14,128 nt of DNA from JALHOM01 sp964615775. Lineage in GTDB: Bacteria > Patescibacteriota > Saccharimonadia > Saccharimonadales > 2-12-FULL-41-12. The position numbers and the translations under genes are program-made. The first letter of the stretch is position 1, and every line of letters begins with the position of its first letter. Of the stretch, positions 1-6,670 are shown piece by piece. The notes beneath the pieces are model-generated. The model made no database searches and was not told the DNA's origin. It worked only from the letters and a program-made list of their open reading frames with translations. The stretch spans positions 1-14,128 of the forward strand of contig CAZTQB010000011.1 in assembly GCA_964615775.1 (NCBI GenBank). The letters run 5' to 3'.

Positions 1-135
1 ATGAAAAACGCTACTGATAACGCTAGTGATATTATTGATGATTTAACATTAGAATTTAACACAGCTCGCCAAGCTGCAATTACTCAGGAAATTGCAGAAA
101 TTGTTGGCGGAGCTGAAGCAGTGGCTACGGAGTAG
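1..135 (+). CDS. atpG: F-type ATP synthase subunit gamma, C-terminal end (5' end outside window)
   Basis: The first 44 codons in frame 1 end at a TAG and read MKNATDNASDIIDDLTLEFN followed by a stretch containing ARQAAITQEIAEIVGGAEA. This matches the very conserved C-terminal helix of the gamma subunit (typically MKxATDNAxxLIxxLTLxYNxxRQAxITxELxEIVxGAxAL), which forms the central rotor stalk inside the alpha/beta hexamer. The ATG at position 1 is an internal methionine of the family motif, so the real start lies upstream of the window. The gene is followed 41 bases later by atpD, in the usual alpha-gamma-beta-epsilon order. No terminator or promoter is visible in the gap, so one transcript is likely. 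Confidence 0.95.
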   Translation: MKNATDNASDIIDDLTLEFNTARQAAITQEIAEIVGGAEAVATE

Positions 136-165
136 CCTGTAGGCTAGACATTGCCCTAGATAAAG

Positions 166-172
166 AAAGGAA
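166..172 (+). promoter_or_regulatory. Ribosome binding site of atpD
   Basis: A purine-rich stretch containing AAAGGA ends a few bases before the ATG at 177 (AAAGAAAGGAAAATT then ATG). It supports that start codon and independent ribosome loading after the atpG stop at 135. Confidence 0.6.
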
Positions 173-176
173 AATT

Positions 177-1562
177 ATGGAAACAGTAAAAAGCACAAAA
201 ACTAACGGGAAAATTAGCCAGATTGTCGGTGTGGTTGTCGATGTAGAGTTCGATGGAGATAATTTACCGGCAATTTACGATGCACTAGAAATTGAACATA
301 ATGGCCAGGTTTTGTATTTTGAGGTAGCACAACATCTTAGCGAGACTAGTGTTCGTTCGATTGCCTTAGGTTCAACAGATGGCTTAAAGAGAGGTCAATC
401 CGTTCGGGCTATGGGTACGCCTATTACTGTACCAATCGGTAAAGAGACTTTAGGCAGAATGTTTAATGTAGTTGGTGAGCCAATTGATGAAAAGCCAGCC
501 CCAAAAAATGCCAAACAGGCTCCGATCCACCGTGAGCCACCAACTCTTGAAGAGCAATCTGGTCAAATAGAGATTTTAGAGACTGGTATCAAAGTTATCG
601 ATCTAATTTGTCCGATTGCTAAAGGTGGTAAAGTTGGACTTTTTGGTGGTGCTGGTGTTGGAAAAACTGTTTTGATTCAAGAGCTAATCGCTAACATTGC
701 TAAAGAACACGGTGGTACATCGGTGTTTGCTGGTGTTGGTGAGCGTACCCGTGAAGGAAACGACCTTTATGAAGAAATGAAAGATTCTGGAGTTATCGAT
801 AAAACTTCACTAGTATTTGGTCAGATGAATGAGCCACCAGGTGCTCGTTTGCGTGTAGCTTTGTCTGGTTTGACTATTGCGGAAGGTTTTCGTGATGAAG
901 GCAAAGATGTGCTGTTGTTCATCGACAATATTTTTCGTTTTACTCAGGCTGGAAGCGAGGTGTCTGCCTTGCTCGGTCGTTTGCCAAGTGCGGTTGGCTA
1001 TCAACCAAACTTAGCCCAAGAGATGGGTGCTTTACAGGAGCGAATTACTTCTACCAAAACCGGCTCGGTTACTTCTGTTCAAGCTGTTTATGTGCCAGCT
1101 GATGACCTAACCGACCCAGCTCCAGCTACCACCTTTGCTCACCTTGATTCAACCATTGTGCTTAACCGAGCTTTAACCGAGCTTGGACTATATCCAGCTG
1201 TTGACCCACTTGACAGTAACTCTACGTTGATGGACCCAGAAATTGTTGGCGAAGAACACTACCGAGTGGCCCGCGAAGTACAACGTATTTTGCAGCGTTA
1301 CAAAGATTTGCAGGATATTATTGCAATTTTAGGCATGGAAGAGTTGTCTGAAGAAGACAAGCAAACAGTAGCTAGAGCTAGACGTATTCAGCGTTTCTTG
1401 ACTCAGCCTTTCCATGTAGCTGAACAATTTACTGGTAACCCAGGCATTTACTGTAGCCTTAAAGACACAATTTCTGGATTTGCCGAGATTTTAGATGGAA
1501 AATATGATGACAAGCCAGAATCAGCCTTTTATATGAAAGGCAGTGCTAAGGATATAAAATAA
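177..1562 (+). CDS. atpD: F-type ATP synthase subunit beta
   Basis: This is the catalytic subunit of the F1 sector, which makes or hydrolyses ATP at the alpha/beta interfaces on the cytoplasmic face of the membrane. The 461 residues match the normal family length. Visible motifs are the P-loop GGAGVGKT (157-164), the GERTREGNDLYEEM block (188-201) with catalytic Glu189, the Walker B region LLFIDNIFRFTQAGSEVS (246-263), the adenine-contacting Tyr339 region (LYPAVDP), and the DELSEED-type loop as MEELSEED (387-394), which contacts gamma and epsilon. No key residue is missing. It follows atpG by 41 bases. Its stop shares one base with the start of a 48-codon ORF (TAATG at 1560-1564), so translation of the two is probably coupled. 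Confidence 0.98.
   Translation: METVKSTKTNGKISQIVGVVVDVEFDGDNLPAIYDALEIEHNGQVLYFEVAQHLSETSVRSIALGSTDGLKRGQSVRAMGTPITVPIGKETLGRMFNVVGEPIDEKPAPKNAKQAPIHREPPTLEEQSGQIEILETGIKVIDLICPIAKGGKVGLFGGAGVGKTVLIQELIANIAKEHGGTSVFAGVGERTREGNDLYEEMKDSGVIDKTSLVFGQMNEPPGARLRVALSGLTIAEGFRDEGKDVLLFIDNIFRFTQAGSEVSALLGRLPSAVGYQPNLAQEMGALQERITSTKTGSVTSVQAVYVPADDLTDPAPATTFAHLDSTIVLNRALTELGLYPAVDPLDSNSTLMDPEIVGEEHYRVAREVQRILQRYKDLQDIIAILGMEELSEEDKQTVARARRIQRFLTQPFHVAEQFTGNPGIYCSLKDTISGFAEILDGKYDDKPESAFYMKGSAKDIK
1548..1552 (+). promoter_or_regulatory. Shine-Dalgarno of the 48-codon ORF
   Basis: AAGGA near the 3' end of atpD lies nine bases before the ATG at 1562. It lies inside the atpD coding sequence and supports real initiation at the small ORF. 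Confidence 0.55.
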
Positions 1563-1708
1563 TGTTAAATTTTGAACAAGCCGAGCAAGCGGTTGACAAA
1601 GCTATAGGAGAAATACTGCCAGAAAGCTATGGTGGATTTTCTCAACTTGTTGGCTTAATCGGTGGGTGTGGCATAATTGATTTGGCTTTGTCAGAAGGAG
1701 AAAGATAA
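1562..1708 (+). CDS. Unrecognised 48-residue protein between atpD and atpC
   Basis: I do not recognise this gene. It starts at an ATG that shares one base with the atpD stop (TAATG, 1560-1564) and ends at a TAA that shares one base with the atpC start (TAATG, 1706-1710). It has an AAGGA Shine-Dalgarno nine bases upstream, and its own last codons (Glu-Gly-Glu-Arg) contain the AAGGAG that serves atpC. The N-terminal half is charged and looks helical (MLNFEQAEQAVDKAIGEIL). After Pro20 comes a glycine-rich hydrophobic stretch (FSQLVGLIGGCGIIDLAL, residues 26-43) with one cysteine (Cys36) and then a charged tail. The hydrophobic part could be a short membrane segment or a packed helix; the Asp40 within it argues mildly against a membrane span. 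Position inside the F1 gene set suggests a role linked to ATP synthase assembly or regulation. This is inference only. A coupling leader for atpC with no protein function is the main alternative. Confidence 0.7.
   Translation: MLNFEQAEQAVDKAIGEILPESYGGFSQLVGLIGGCGIIDLALSEGER
1694..1700 (+). promoter_or_regulatory. Shine-Dalgarno of atpC, inside the small ORF
   Basis: GAAGGAG lies about seven bases before the atpC ATG at 1708. It is encoded within the last codons of the 48-codon ORF, so ribosomes translating that ORF pass over it. Confidence 0.7.
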
Positions 1709-2136
1709 TGGCTTTACAACTGCAGATTATTCACTTAAGCGGTGTTTTCGCGGATAAAAACATCTTTCAGATCGATGTACCAACAACAGCCGGACCGATT
1801 GCTATAAACGAAGGTCATGTAGCTCTGGTTGGTGATATAAAACCCGGGATTGTTACTATTACCAACAAAAAGGGTGACTCAAGCAGCCATCTTGAGAATT
1901 TGGCAGTTTACGAAGGAACGGTAGAGGTGCTTAATAATGTTGTAACAATTTTGGTCGACGATGTTGATACACCAGATGAGATTTCTGAAGCTGAAGCCCA
2001 AAAAGCCTTTGATCGAGCCAAAGATTTGACTTCTAAAGCCGGTAAAGGCGTCGAACTAGCCGAAGCTCATAGCATGATGGACCGTTCTGCAGTGCGTTTG
2101 CAACTTGCCTCTCTAAAACGAAGACGTAAATCTTAA
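1708..2136 (+). CDS. atpC: F-type ATP synthase subunit epsilon
   Basis: This is the small regulatory subunit of the central stalk. It links gamma to the c-ring and, in many bacteria, restrains ATP hydrolysis through its C-terminal helices. The 142 residues are a usual length. The N-terminal half has the beta-sandwich pattern of the family (IIHLSGVFADKNIFQIDVPT, then GPIAINEGHVALVGDIKPG, residues 29-47, corresponding to the conserved G-x-x-x-I/L-x-x-H-A-P/x-L-V region). A central VYEGTVEVLNNVVTILVDD strand pair follows. The C-terminal part (about 90-142) is an alpha-helical hairpin ending in a basic KRRRKS tail. It is the last ATP synthase gene, overlapping the preceding small ORF by one base. 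No strong terminator is seen after it. Confidence 0.93.
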   Translation: MALQLQIIHLSGVFADKNIFQIDVPTTAGPIAINEGHVALVGDIKPGIVTITNKKGDSSSHLENLAVYEGTVEVLNNVVTILVDDVDTPDEISEAEAQKAFDRAKDLTSKAGKGVELAEAHSMMDRSAVRLQLASLKRRRKS

Positions 2137-2148
2137 ATAAATAACGGC

Positions 2149-2177
2149 TTGCAAATGAAGACAATGGCTTGTATTAT
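2149..2177 (+). promoter_or_regulatory. Candidate sigma-70-type promoter for the 2224 gene
   Basis: TTGCAA (2149-2154) and TATTAT (2172-2177) are spaced by exactly 17 bases. Each differs from consensus at one or two positions. Transcription would begin near 2184 and leave a leader of about 40 bases before the ATG at 2224. This suggests that the gene has its own promoter rather than relying only on readthrough from the atp operon. Confidence 0.5.
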
Positions 2178-2223
2178 TTAATTTTATTAAAGTATTAAGA
2201 ACTATTAAGTAAGCGAGAAAAAT

Positions 2224-3294
2224 ATGTCAGCAGAATACCCAAACCCTCTACCAAATGAGGGTGAATCGACTAAACCACCTGTTACGGTTGAAACCATAGC
2301 TCCGGACGGCATTGGTTATGGTGATGGTTCAATATCTAGAACTGAAAGATTAAGAAGAGGTGACTTAACTCCTGAGATTGATAAAAAAGCTTCAGAAGCC
2401 GCAAGAAATCCACAGTGCTTAGTACCGGTATCGGAAGATGAAAATGGCGTTAGGTATCCTTTTGATATTTGTAGCGACGGTAGATGCACCTCTTGCATAG
2501 AAAAAATAGTTGATGGTAAAGTAGAGCAAGTAGACTTAGAAGAAGGACCTAGGTATCTATATAAATTGCTTGGTGGGGGTCTGGTAATGGCGACAGCTGG
2601 CCGGATTGGCAATGGTGCAAAGTACGATGAATTAATGGACTACCTCTTCTCAACTGAAGAAATATTAGACGTAAATCAAATCAATTTTGGTTTACATACT
2701 TCTACCCACAAACACGAAGGTCAAAGTGGTTGTGGAGCTATAGATAACTTCCCTGTTGTGCTGCAAAATGTTGTAAAGTATAAACAACAGATTGAAGGTA
2801 CTCTGAAGGCACTGTTTGGGCAAGAGTCTTCTAGTTTACTGTTTCAAGAAAGTCTAAACAGCATTTTTGATGAATATGAGACTATTGTGAGTGATGCAGA
2901 TTACCAAGAAAAAATCAAAAATTACAGAGGTGAAGATGTGGTTGGCAATGTTGCTAAAAAGGGTTATATTGTCAAAGAGCTTGATGGAGACCATAACGAA
3001 GTTAGAGTAGTGTTTAATATTGATGTCGATGGTTACACTATTGACCAGTCTTTTGTTAGGAAAGAAACAGATGATAGAACCCAAGTTTTTGTCGTAGATG
3101 TGCCTCGTATGAAAGAAATTGTTGATGATTTGTTTGATGAACCAGAACAGAAAACAAAGGCATTATTATCTATGATGGTTTATAGTTTGGCAACGGTTGC
3201 AACTCTAACGGACGGTAGCTTGCCAGTTGATAAAGTATACAAAAAATATCCTACTGCTAGTGCCGTAAACTTCAAAAACTCTAAGAAAAGTTAA
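2224..3294 (+). CDS. Putative metal-binding, carbonic-anhydrase-like (CDCA-like) protein
   Basis: The product is a soluble 356-residue protein with no signal peptide or membrane span. The N-terminal 30 or so residues are proline-rich and probably disordered. A central region carries DICSDGRCTSC (81-91), which contains a Cys-x-Asp-x-Arg signature (C83, D85, R87) with two more cysteines (C88, C91). Downstream is GLHTSTHKHEGQSGCGAID (156-174) with His158, His162, His164 and Cys170 before a Gly. A CxDxR motif followed by a His/Cys-Gly motif is the arrangement of the metal site in beta-class carbonic anhydrases. A similar site occurs in the cadmium (zeta/CDCA) class, and proteins annotated that way occur in CPR genomes as I recall. 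That assignment is from memory and residue spacing, not from an alignment. The C-terminal half (about 190-356) is mixed and unrecognised. A weak purine-rich GCGAGAAAA precedes the ATG. Alternative: a zinc-binding structural protein without enzyme activity. Confidence 0.6.
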   Translation: MSAEYPNPLPNEGESTKPPVTVETIAPDGIGYGDGSISRTERLRRGDLTPEIDKKASEAARNPQCLVPVSEDENGVRYPFDICSDGRCTSCIEKIVDGKVEQVDLEEGPRYLYKLLGGGLVMATAGRIGNGAKYDELMDYLFSTEEILDVNQINFGLHTSTHKHEGQSGCGAIDNFPVVLQNVVKYKQQIEGTLKALFGQESSSLLFQESLNSIFDEYETIVSDADYQEKIKNYRGEDVVGNVAKKGYIVKELDGDHNEVRVVFNIDVDGYTIDQSFVRKETDDRTQVFVVDVPRMKEIVDDLFDEPEQKTKALLSMMVYSLATVATLTDGSLPVDKVYKKYPTASAVNFKNSKKS

Positions 3295-3319
3295 AAGCTA
3301 AGCTTAGAATGAGCTTTTA
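3292..3319. terminator. Candidate bidirectional terminator hairpin between convergent genes
   Basis: TAAAAGCT (3292-3299) pairs perfectly with AGCTTTTA (3312-3319) across a 12-base loop, giving an 8-bp stem that starts at the stop codon of the upstream gene. The stem is AT-rich and supplies short A and T tracts on both sides. It could therefore serve the + strand gene and, less directly because it lies about 70 bases past its stop, the - strand helicase gene. A smaller palindrome (CCAATTTATTGG, 3376-3387) sits next to the helicase stop. No long uridine tract follows, so efficiency is uncertain. Confidence 0.45.
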
Positions 3320-3389
3320 GTATTTATAATGCTGGTTTTTGTTAAGTAAGTAAAAGTCTAATAAAATTTGCCAGCCAATTTATTGGTAA

Positions 3390-6300
3390 TTACTTAAGTA
3401 AATCTTGAATGAATTGTTGTGTGCCGTTAAAATCTGGTTGGTATTTTGAAACATTTGGTAAATCGTAGTTGATTATCTTTTGGTAAACAATTTGTGCAAG
3501 TCTGGAAATTTCGTCGATTTCGTTTTGGCTAGGCGTATAGCTACGTATAAAATCTTTGGGGTTTTCAGCATCGAGGTAAATCATTTGTCCAATCATTTGC
3601 TTATTTTTGACATCAATCCGTGAATTATTTTGTAGTAAAATTGCATAAAAAATTAGTTGAGTTTTTTGTCGCCAGGCTTTGTTTGTAAGTGTTTTATTGG
3701 TTGTAGAAAAGCTGTGTAGGGGTTTCCCCGTTTTGTAGTCAGAAACAACTATTTCACTATTTAGCTCATCTATCCTGTCCAATTGTCCACTTAGCATAGC
3801 ATCTCCTAAGTTTACGGGCTTTAAATTTTGTTCTGGTAAGCTGTCTTTTTTTAGTATCAAAAAATCACCATTAAATAATTTTTCTATTAAACTTTGTCCA
3901 TGTTCAAGATATTTTTCGGTTTCATTAAAAGGTAACTTTTGATCATATAGTGATTTTTTGTAAGCTGCGTAAACTTTTTCGATATTAAAACTATCTTGGT
4001 TAGTTAGCTTTTGGGCTGCTTCAAGTGCAGCGTGGGCGGCTGTGCCGTAGGCCATGTAGCTAGACTTTGACTCTGGTAAACGTAGGATATTCCGCTCCAC
4101 AAAATAATCTGGTCCACCACGACTTAAATCAAGAAAGTTGAGTAAGTGTGTAACACTCAAAGTGTAATTTTGTAACCGTTTTTTGAGCATCTCTTTCTCA
4201 TCGGCAGCTTGCAAGCGAGGAAAACGAAGAGCATTTTCTAAAATTGTAATTGGTGAAATTTTATCTGGCCAGTCGTTTGGCTCCATGACAGAACTAATTA
4301 TCTGTGATGGAGCGATGTTTTTGCCAAAGTTGTCATATTGGTAATTTGAGATGTAGACATTTTGTTTTGCACGAGTGATAGCTACGTACATTAATCTTAT
4401 ATAGTCATCTTCCTCGTCACCGTTAGCTTGCAGGGGTAAGTTAGCCGGACTGGTACGAGAATTGCTGCGTGGTGACCATTTGGACTGCACAGCGTCAATT
4501 ATGTACACGTTATTGAATTCTAAGCCTTTGGATTTATGAACCGACAGTAGTTGTACGGCATTGCTGCCAGAAACAAATAATGATTCGTCACTAATAATCT
4601 CTTCATTAGCAATTTGTTGGTCAACGTAATTTACGAAATCCTCCAAGTTCGGCTGGTTTTGTGGGCTAAACTCATGCACCAAATCACGTAGATAATGAAT
4701 GGCCGATAGTCCATTTAGGTATTGGTTGAAGTCATCGGGTGTATTTTTTATAAAGTGTTTGTTTAAAACGCTACTATGGTCATTGGGATTCTTTAAGCCT
4801 AAGACGTACTCTAGACTTACTACTAAGTTTTCATTAGCAACTATTTTGGCGAGTTCCAAAATATATTCAACGTGTTTTTTGTTTTCGGGCTTCTCGCTTC
4901 TTTCTAAACTGCCCAACCAATCAGGATCGTAATAATTTACGAGAGCCATTTGCCAGAGTTCACGGGCAGACAAGCCCCACATCGGATGCTTTAAACTTTC
5001 ATGCAAAGAAACGTTAAGTTCATATAAGTCACCTCGGTTAATACTAGTGACTATTTTGCTCAGCAAAATTACCTGTTTTACAAGTGGCTGATCAAGAGTG
5101 TTGCTTTGCTGCTCGAAGCTTACTGGGACTTTTAGTTCAATCAATCTGGCCGCAATTTCGCGTAAGCTTGAGTTGTTGCGTGCAATTACCGCCGTGGTTT
5201 GGTCTTGGCTATAGTTAGTTTTTATGTGATGAGCCAAAGCTTCGTACTGAGAAATTTGTGTGTCAAATTGAAAGTATCTTTGCTCGGTGTTGTTTATATT
5301 ATTTTGGGCGATTAAGTGTTTATTTAGCGATTTATCAAGATTGACGACTCGCACTTCGCAAAGCTCAATTACTTTTTGACTAAGGTCTAAAATGGCCTGA
5401 CTTGATCGATAATTGTCAGTTAAAACTACAATTTCGCAGAACGGGTTATAATAATTTTTAAAATGAATCAAATTATCAAGTTCGGCTCCGTTGAATTTAA
5501 AAATTGACTGATCGTCGTCGCCGACAACCATAATATTCGGTTTGCCTTCGCTAGTATGATGATCAGCTACCAAATGTGCTAGTCTGAGCTGTGCGGCATT
5601 GGTATCTTGAAATTCATCGATCATAACATAGTTAAACCTTTCCTGAATGTCAGCCAGCATTGACGGATTATTTTCTAAAGCAGTTAGGACCTCAACCAGC
5701 ATATCGGCATAGTCATAAAAACCACGTTCGTGCATAGTATTACGGTATTTTTGATAAAAATCAGCTACTTCTAGCCACCATAAATTTCTTCTCCGCTCAT
5801 CATGCATACCTTTTTTGCCAGCTTCGGTTTTAATCCACCTACTCTTCCATTTGCTAGTATTTTGGGCTTTATTAGTATCTTCATCATCCTTGATTGCTCT
5901 AGCGAGACTAGATTTTATAACAGCTGCAAGGCTAGTAAGTGGTTTAATTAGTTCGTCAATTTCTTGCTCGGGCAATGCGTTAACCTTTTTTTGTAATTCT
6001 GTTAATTTTTTGTACGATAGTCTGTCATTAGCAATATCAGTAAGCTCAGGTTCGACTAACTCAATATAATTGAGGTTGGCGGAAATGACTGCTTTTAGTT
6101 TATCTGGGGTTAAGCCAGCTTCTTTGGCTAATTTTAGTGCAGTTTTTAGATCTCTTAATAGTGTATATTTGTTGGCAAATTTACTTGCAAGAGGTGAAGA
6201 AACTGGTAATTTGTCCAAGATACTAATAATAATCTCGTCGGCTACGGCGTCTGGTACAGCACTAAGTTTTGCGTTATTCCAAAAAGCGTCCGGATAAGCA

Positions 6301-6593
6301 TTGATAATCTCGCTAGCAAAACTATGAAAAGTTTTGACATTAACTTTTGCTGCCTTGCCGCTAGTAATCTTAATAATTCTCTCGGTCATATTATGGACCG
6401 CTTTGTTGGTAAACGTTAAGCACAGAATATTGCGAGCATCCACATCGGTATTTTCTAAAATATAAGCCACTCTAGCACTAAGCAGTTGAGTTTTACCGGT
6501 TCCTGGTCCGGCAATTACCATTAGTGGACCCTCGGTTTTTTTAACAGCTTGTTTTTGCTTGTCGTTTAAATTGTCAAATATCTCCTCGAACAT
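3390..6593 (-). CDS. UvrD/PcrA-like SF1A helicase fused to a RecB-family nuclease
   Basis: The 1067-residue product is an ATP-driven DNA translocase/helicase with a C-terminal PD-(D/E)XK nuclease, expected to act in double-strand break processing. Helicase motifs appear in order: Q motif (Q13), Walker A GPGTGKT (29-35), motif Ia FTNKAVHNM (61-69), TFHSFA (88-93), Walker B IDEFQD (325-330), GDDDQSIFKFNGA (358-370), DNYRSS (393-398), LLSVHKSKGLEF (682-693) and YVAITRAK (736-743). The nuclease begins near 810: His854 (GTAAHAALE), Asp939 (GQLDRID), SDYKTGK (951-957; Asp952, Lys954) and QLIFYAILL (979-987). This layout resembles actinobacterial AdnA/AdnB more than a plain UvrD. There is no cysteine after residue 412, so the iron-sulfur staple found in AddB-type nucleases is absent. 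The start MFEEIFDNLNDKQ fits the family N-terminus. There is no clear ribosome binding site, while a TAAAAT box lies eight bases before the ATG. Confidence 0.93.
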   Translation of the reverse strand: MFEEIFDNLNDKQKQAVKKTEGPLMVIAGPGTGKTQLLSARVAYILENTDVDARNILCLTFTNKAVHNMTERIIKITSGKAAKVNVKTFHSFASEIINAYPDAFWNNAKLSAVPDAVADEIIISILDKLPVSSPLASKFANKYTLLRDLKTALKLAKEAGLTPDKLKAVISANLNYIELVEPELTDIANDRLSYKKLTELQKKVNALPEQEIDELIKPLTSLAAVIKSSLARAIKDDEDTNKAQNTSKWKSRWIKTEAGKKGMHDERRRNLWWLEVADFYQKYRNTMHERGFYDYADMLVEVLTALENNPSMLADIQERFNYVMIDEFQDTNAAQLRLAHLVADHHTSEGKPNIMVVGDDDQSIFKFNGAELDNLIHFKNYYNPFCEIVVLTDNYRSSQAILDLSQKVIELCEVRVVNLDKSLNKHLIAQNNINNTEQRYFQFDTQISQYEALAHHIKTNYSQDQTTAVIARNNSSLREIAARLIELKVPVSFEQQSNTLDQPLVKQVILLSKIVTSINRGDLYELNVSLHESLKHPMWGLSARELWQMALVNYYDPDWLGSLERSEKPENKKHVEYILELAKIVANENLVVSLEYVLGLKNPNDHSSVLNKHFIKNTPDDFNQYLNGLSAIHYLRDLVHEFSPQNQPNLEDFVNYVDQQIANEEIISDESLFVSGSNAVQLLSVHKSKGLEFNNVYIIDAVQSKWSPRSNSRTSPANLPLQANGDEEDDYIRLMYVAITRAKQNVYISNYQYDNFGKNIAPSQIISSVMEPNDWPDKISPITILENALRFPRLQAADEKEMLKKRLQNYTLSVTHLLNFLDLSRGGPDYFVERNILRLPESKSSYMAYGTAAHAALEAAQKLTNQDSFNIEKVYAAYKKSLYDQKLPFNETEKYLEHGQSLIEKLFNGDFLILKKDSLPEQNLKPVNLGDAMLSGQLDRIDELNSEIVVSDYKTGKPLHSFSTTNKTLTNKAWRQKTQLIFYAILLQNNSRIDVKNKQMIGQMIYLDAENPKDFIRSYTPSQNEIDEISRLAQIVYQKIINYDLPNVSKYQPDFNGTQQFIQDLLK

Positions 6594-6601
6594 CTACTTA
6601 T

Positions 6602-6629
6602 ATTTTAGGTGTTAATGGCAAGTTTTGAA
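6602..6629 (-). promoter_or_regulatory. Weak promoter candidate for the helicase-nuclease gene
   Basis: On the - strand, TTCAAA and TAAAAT are separated by 16 bases. The TAAAAT box ends eight bases before the ATG at 6593, which would give an almost leaderless transcript. No Shine-Dalgarno is visible in that interval. The boxes are poor matches in an AT-rich sequence, so chance is a real possibility. Confidence 0.25.
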
Positions 6630-6670
6630 AGTTTAAAGTTATTGTTTGTGGCAGTCATCAAAGAGTGGGT

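Noticed and set aside
1..3. ATG at position 1 as a gene start
   Set aside because: It encodes the conserved internal Met of the gamma subunit C-terminal motif; the gene starts upstream.
2137..2185. A possible atp operon terminator after atpC using the two GGCTTG copies
   Set aside because: The two copies are in direct, not inverted, orientation and cannot pair. No stable stem with a T-run was found. The region reads better as a promoter.
3390..6593. Long opposite-strand reading frames inside the helicase-nuclease gene, for example near 4699-4932, 5815-6069 and 6070-6297
   Set aside because: They lie entirely within a strongly supported gene, have no ribosome binding sites or family motifs, and fit as shadows of its codon use.
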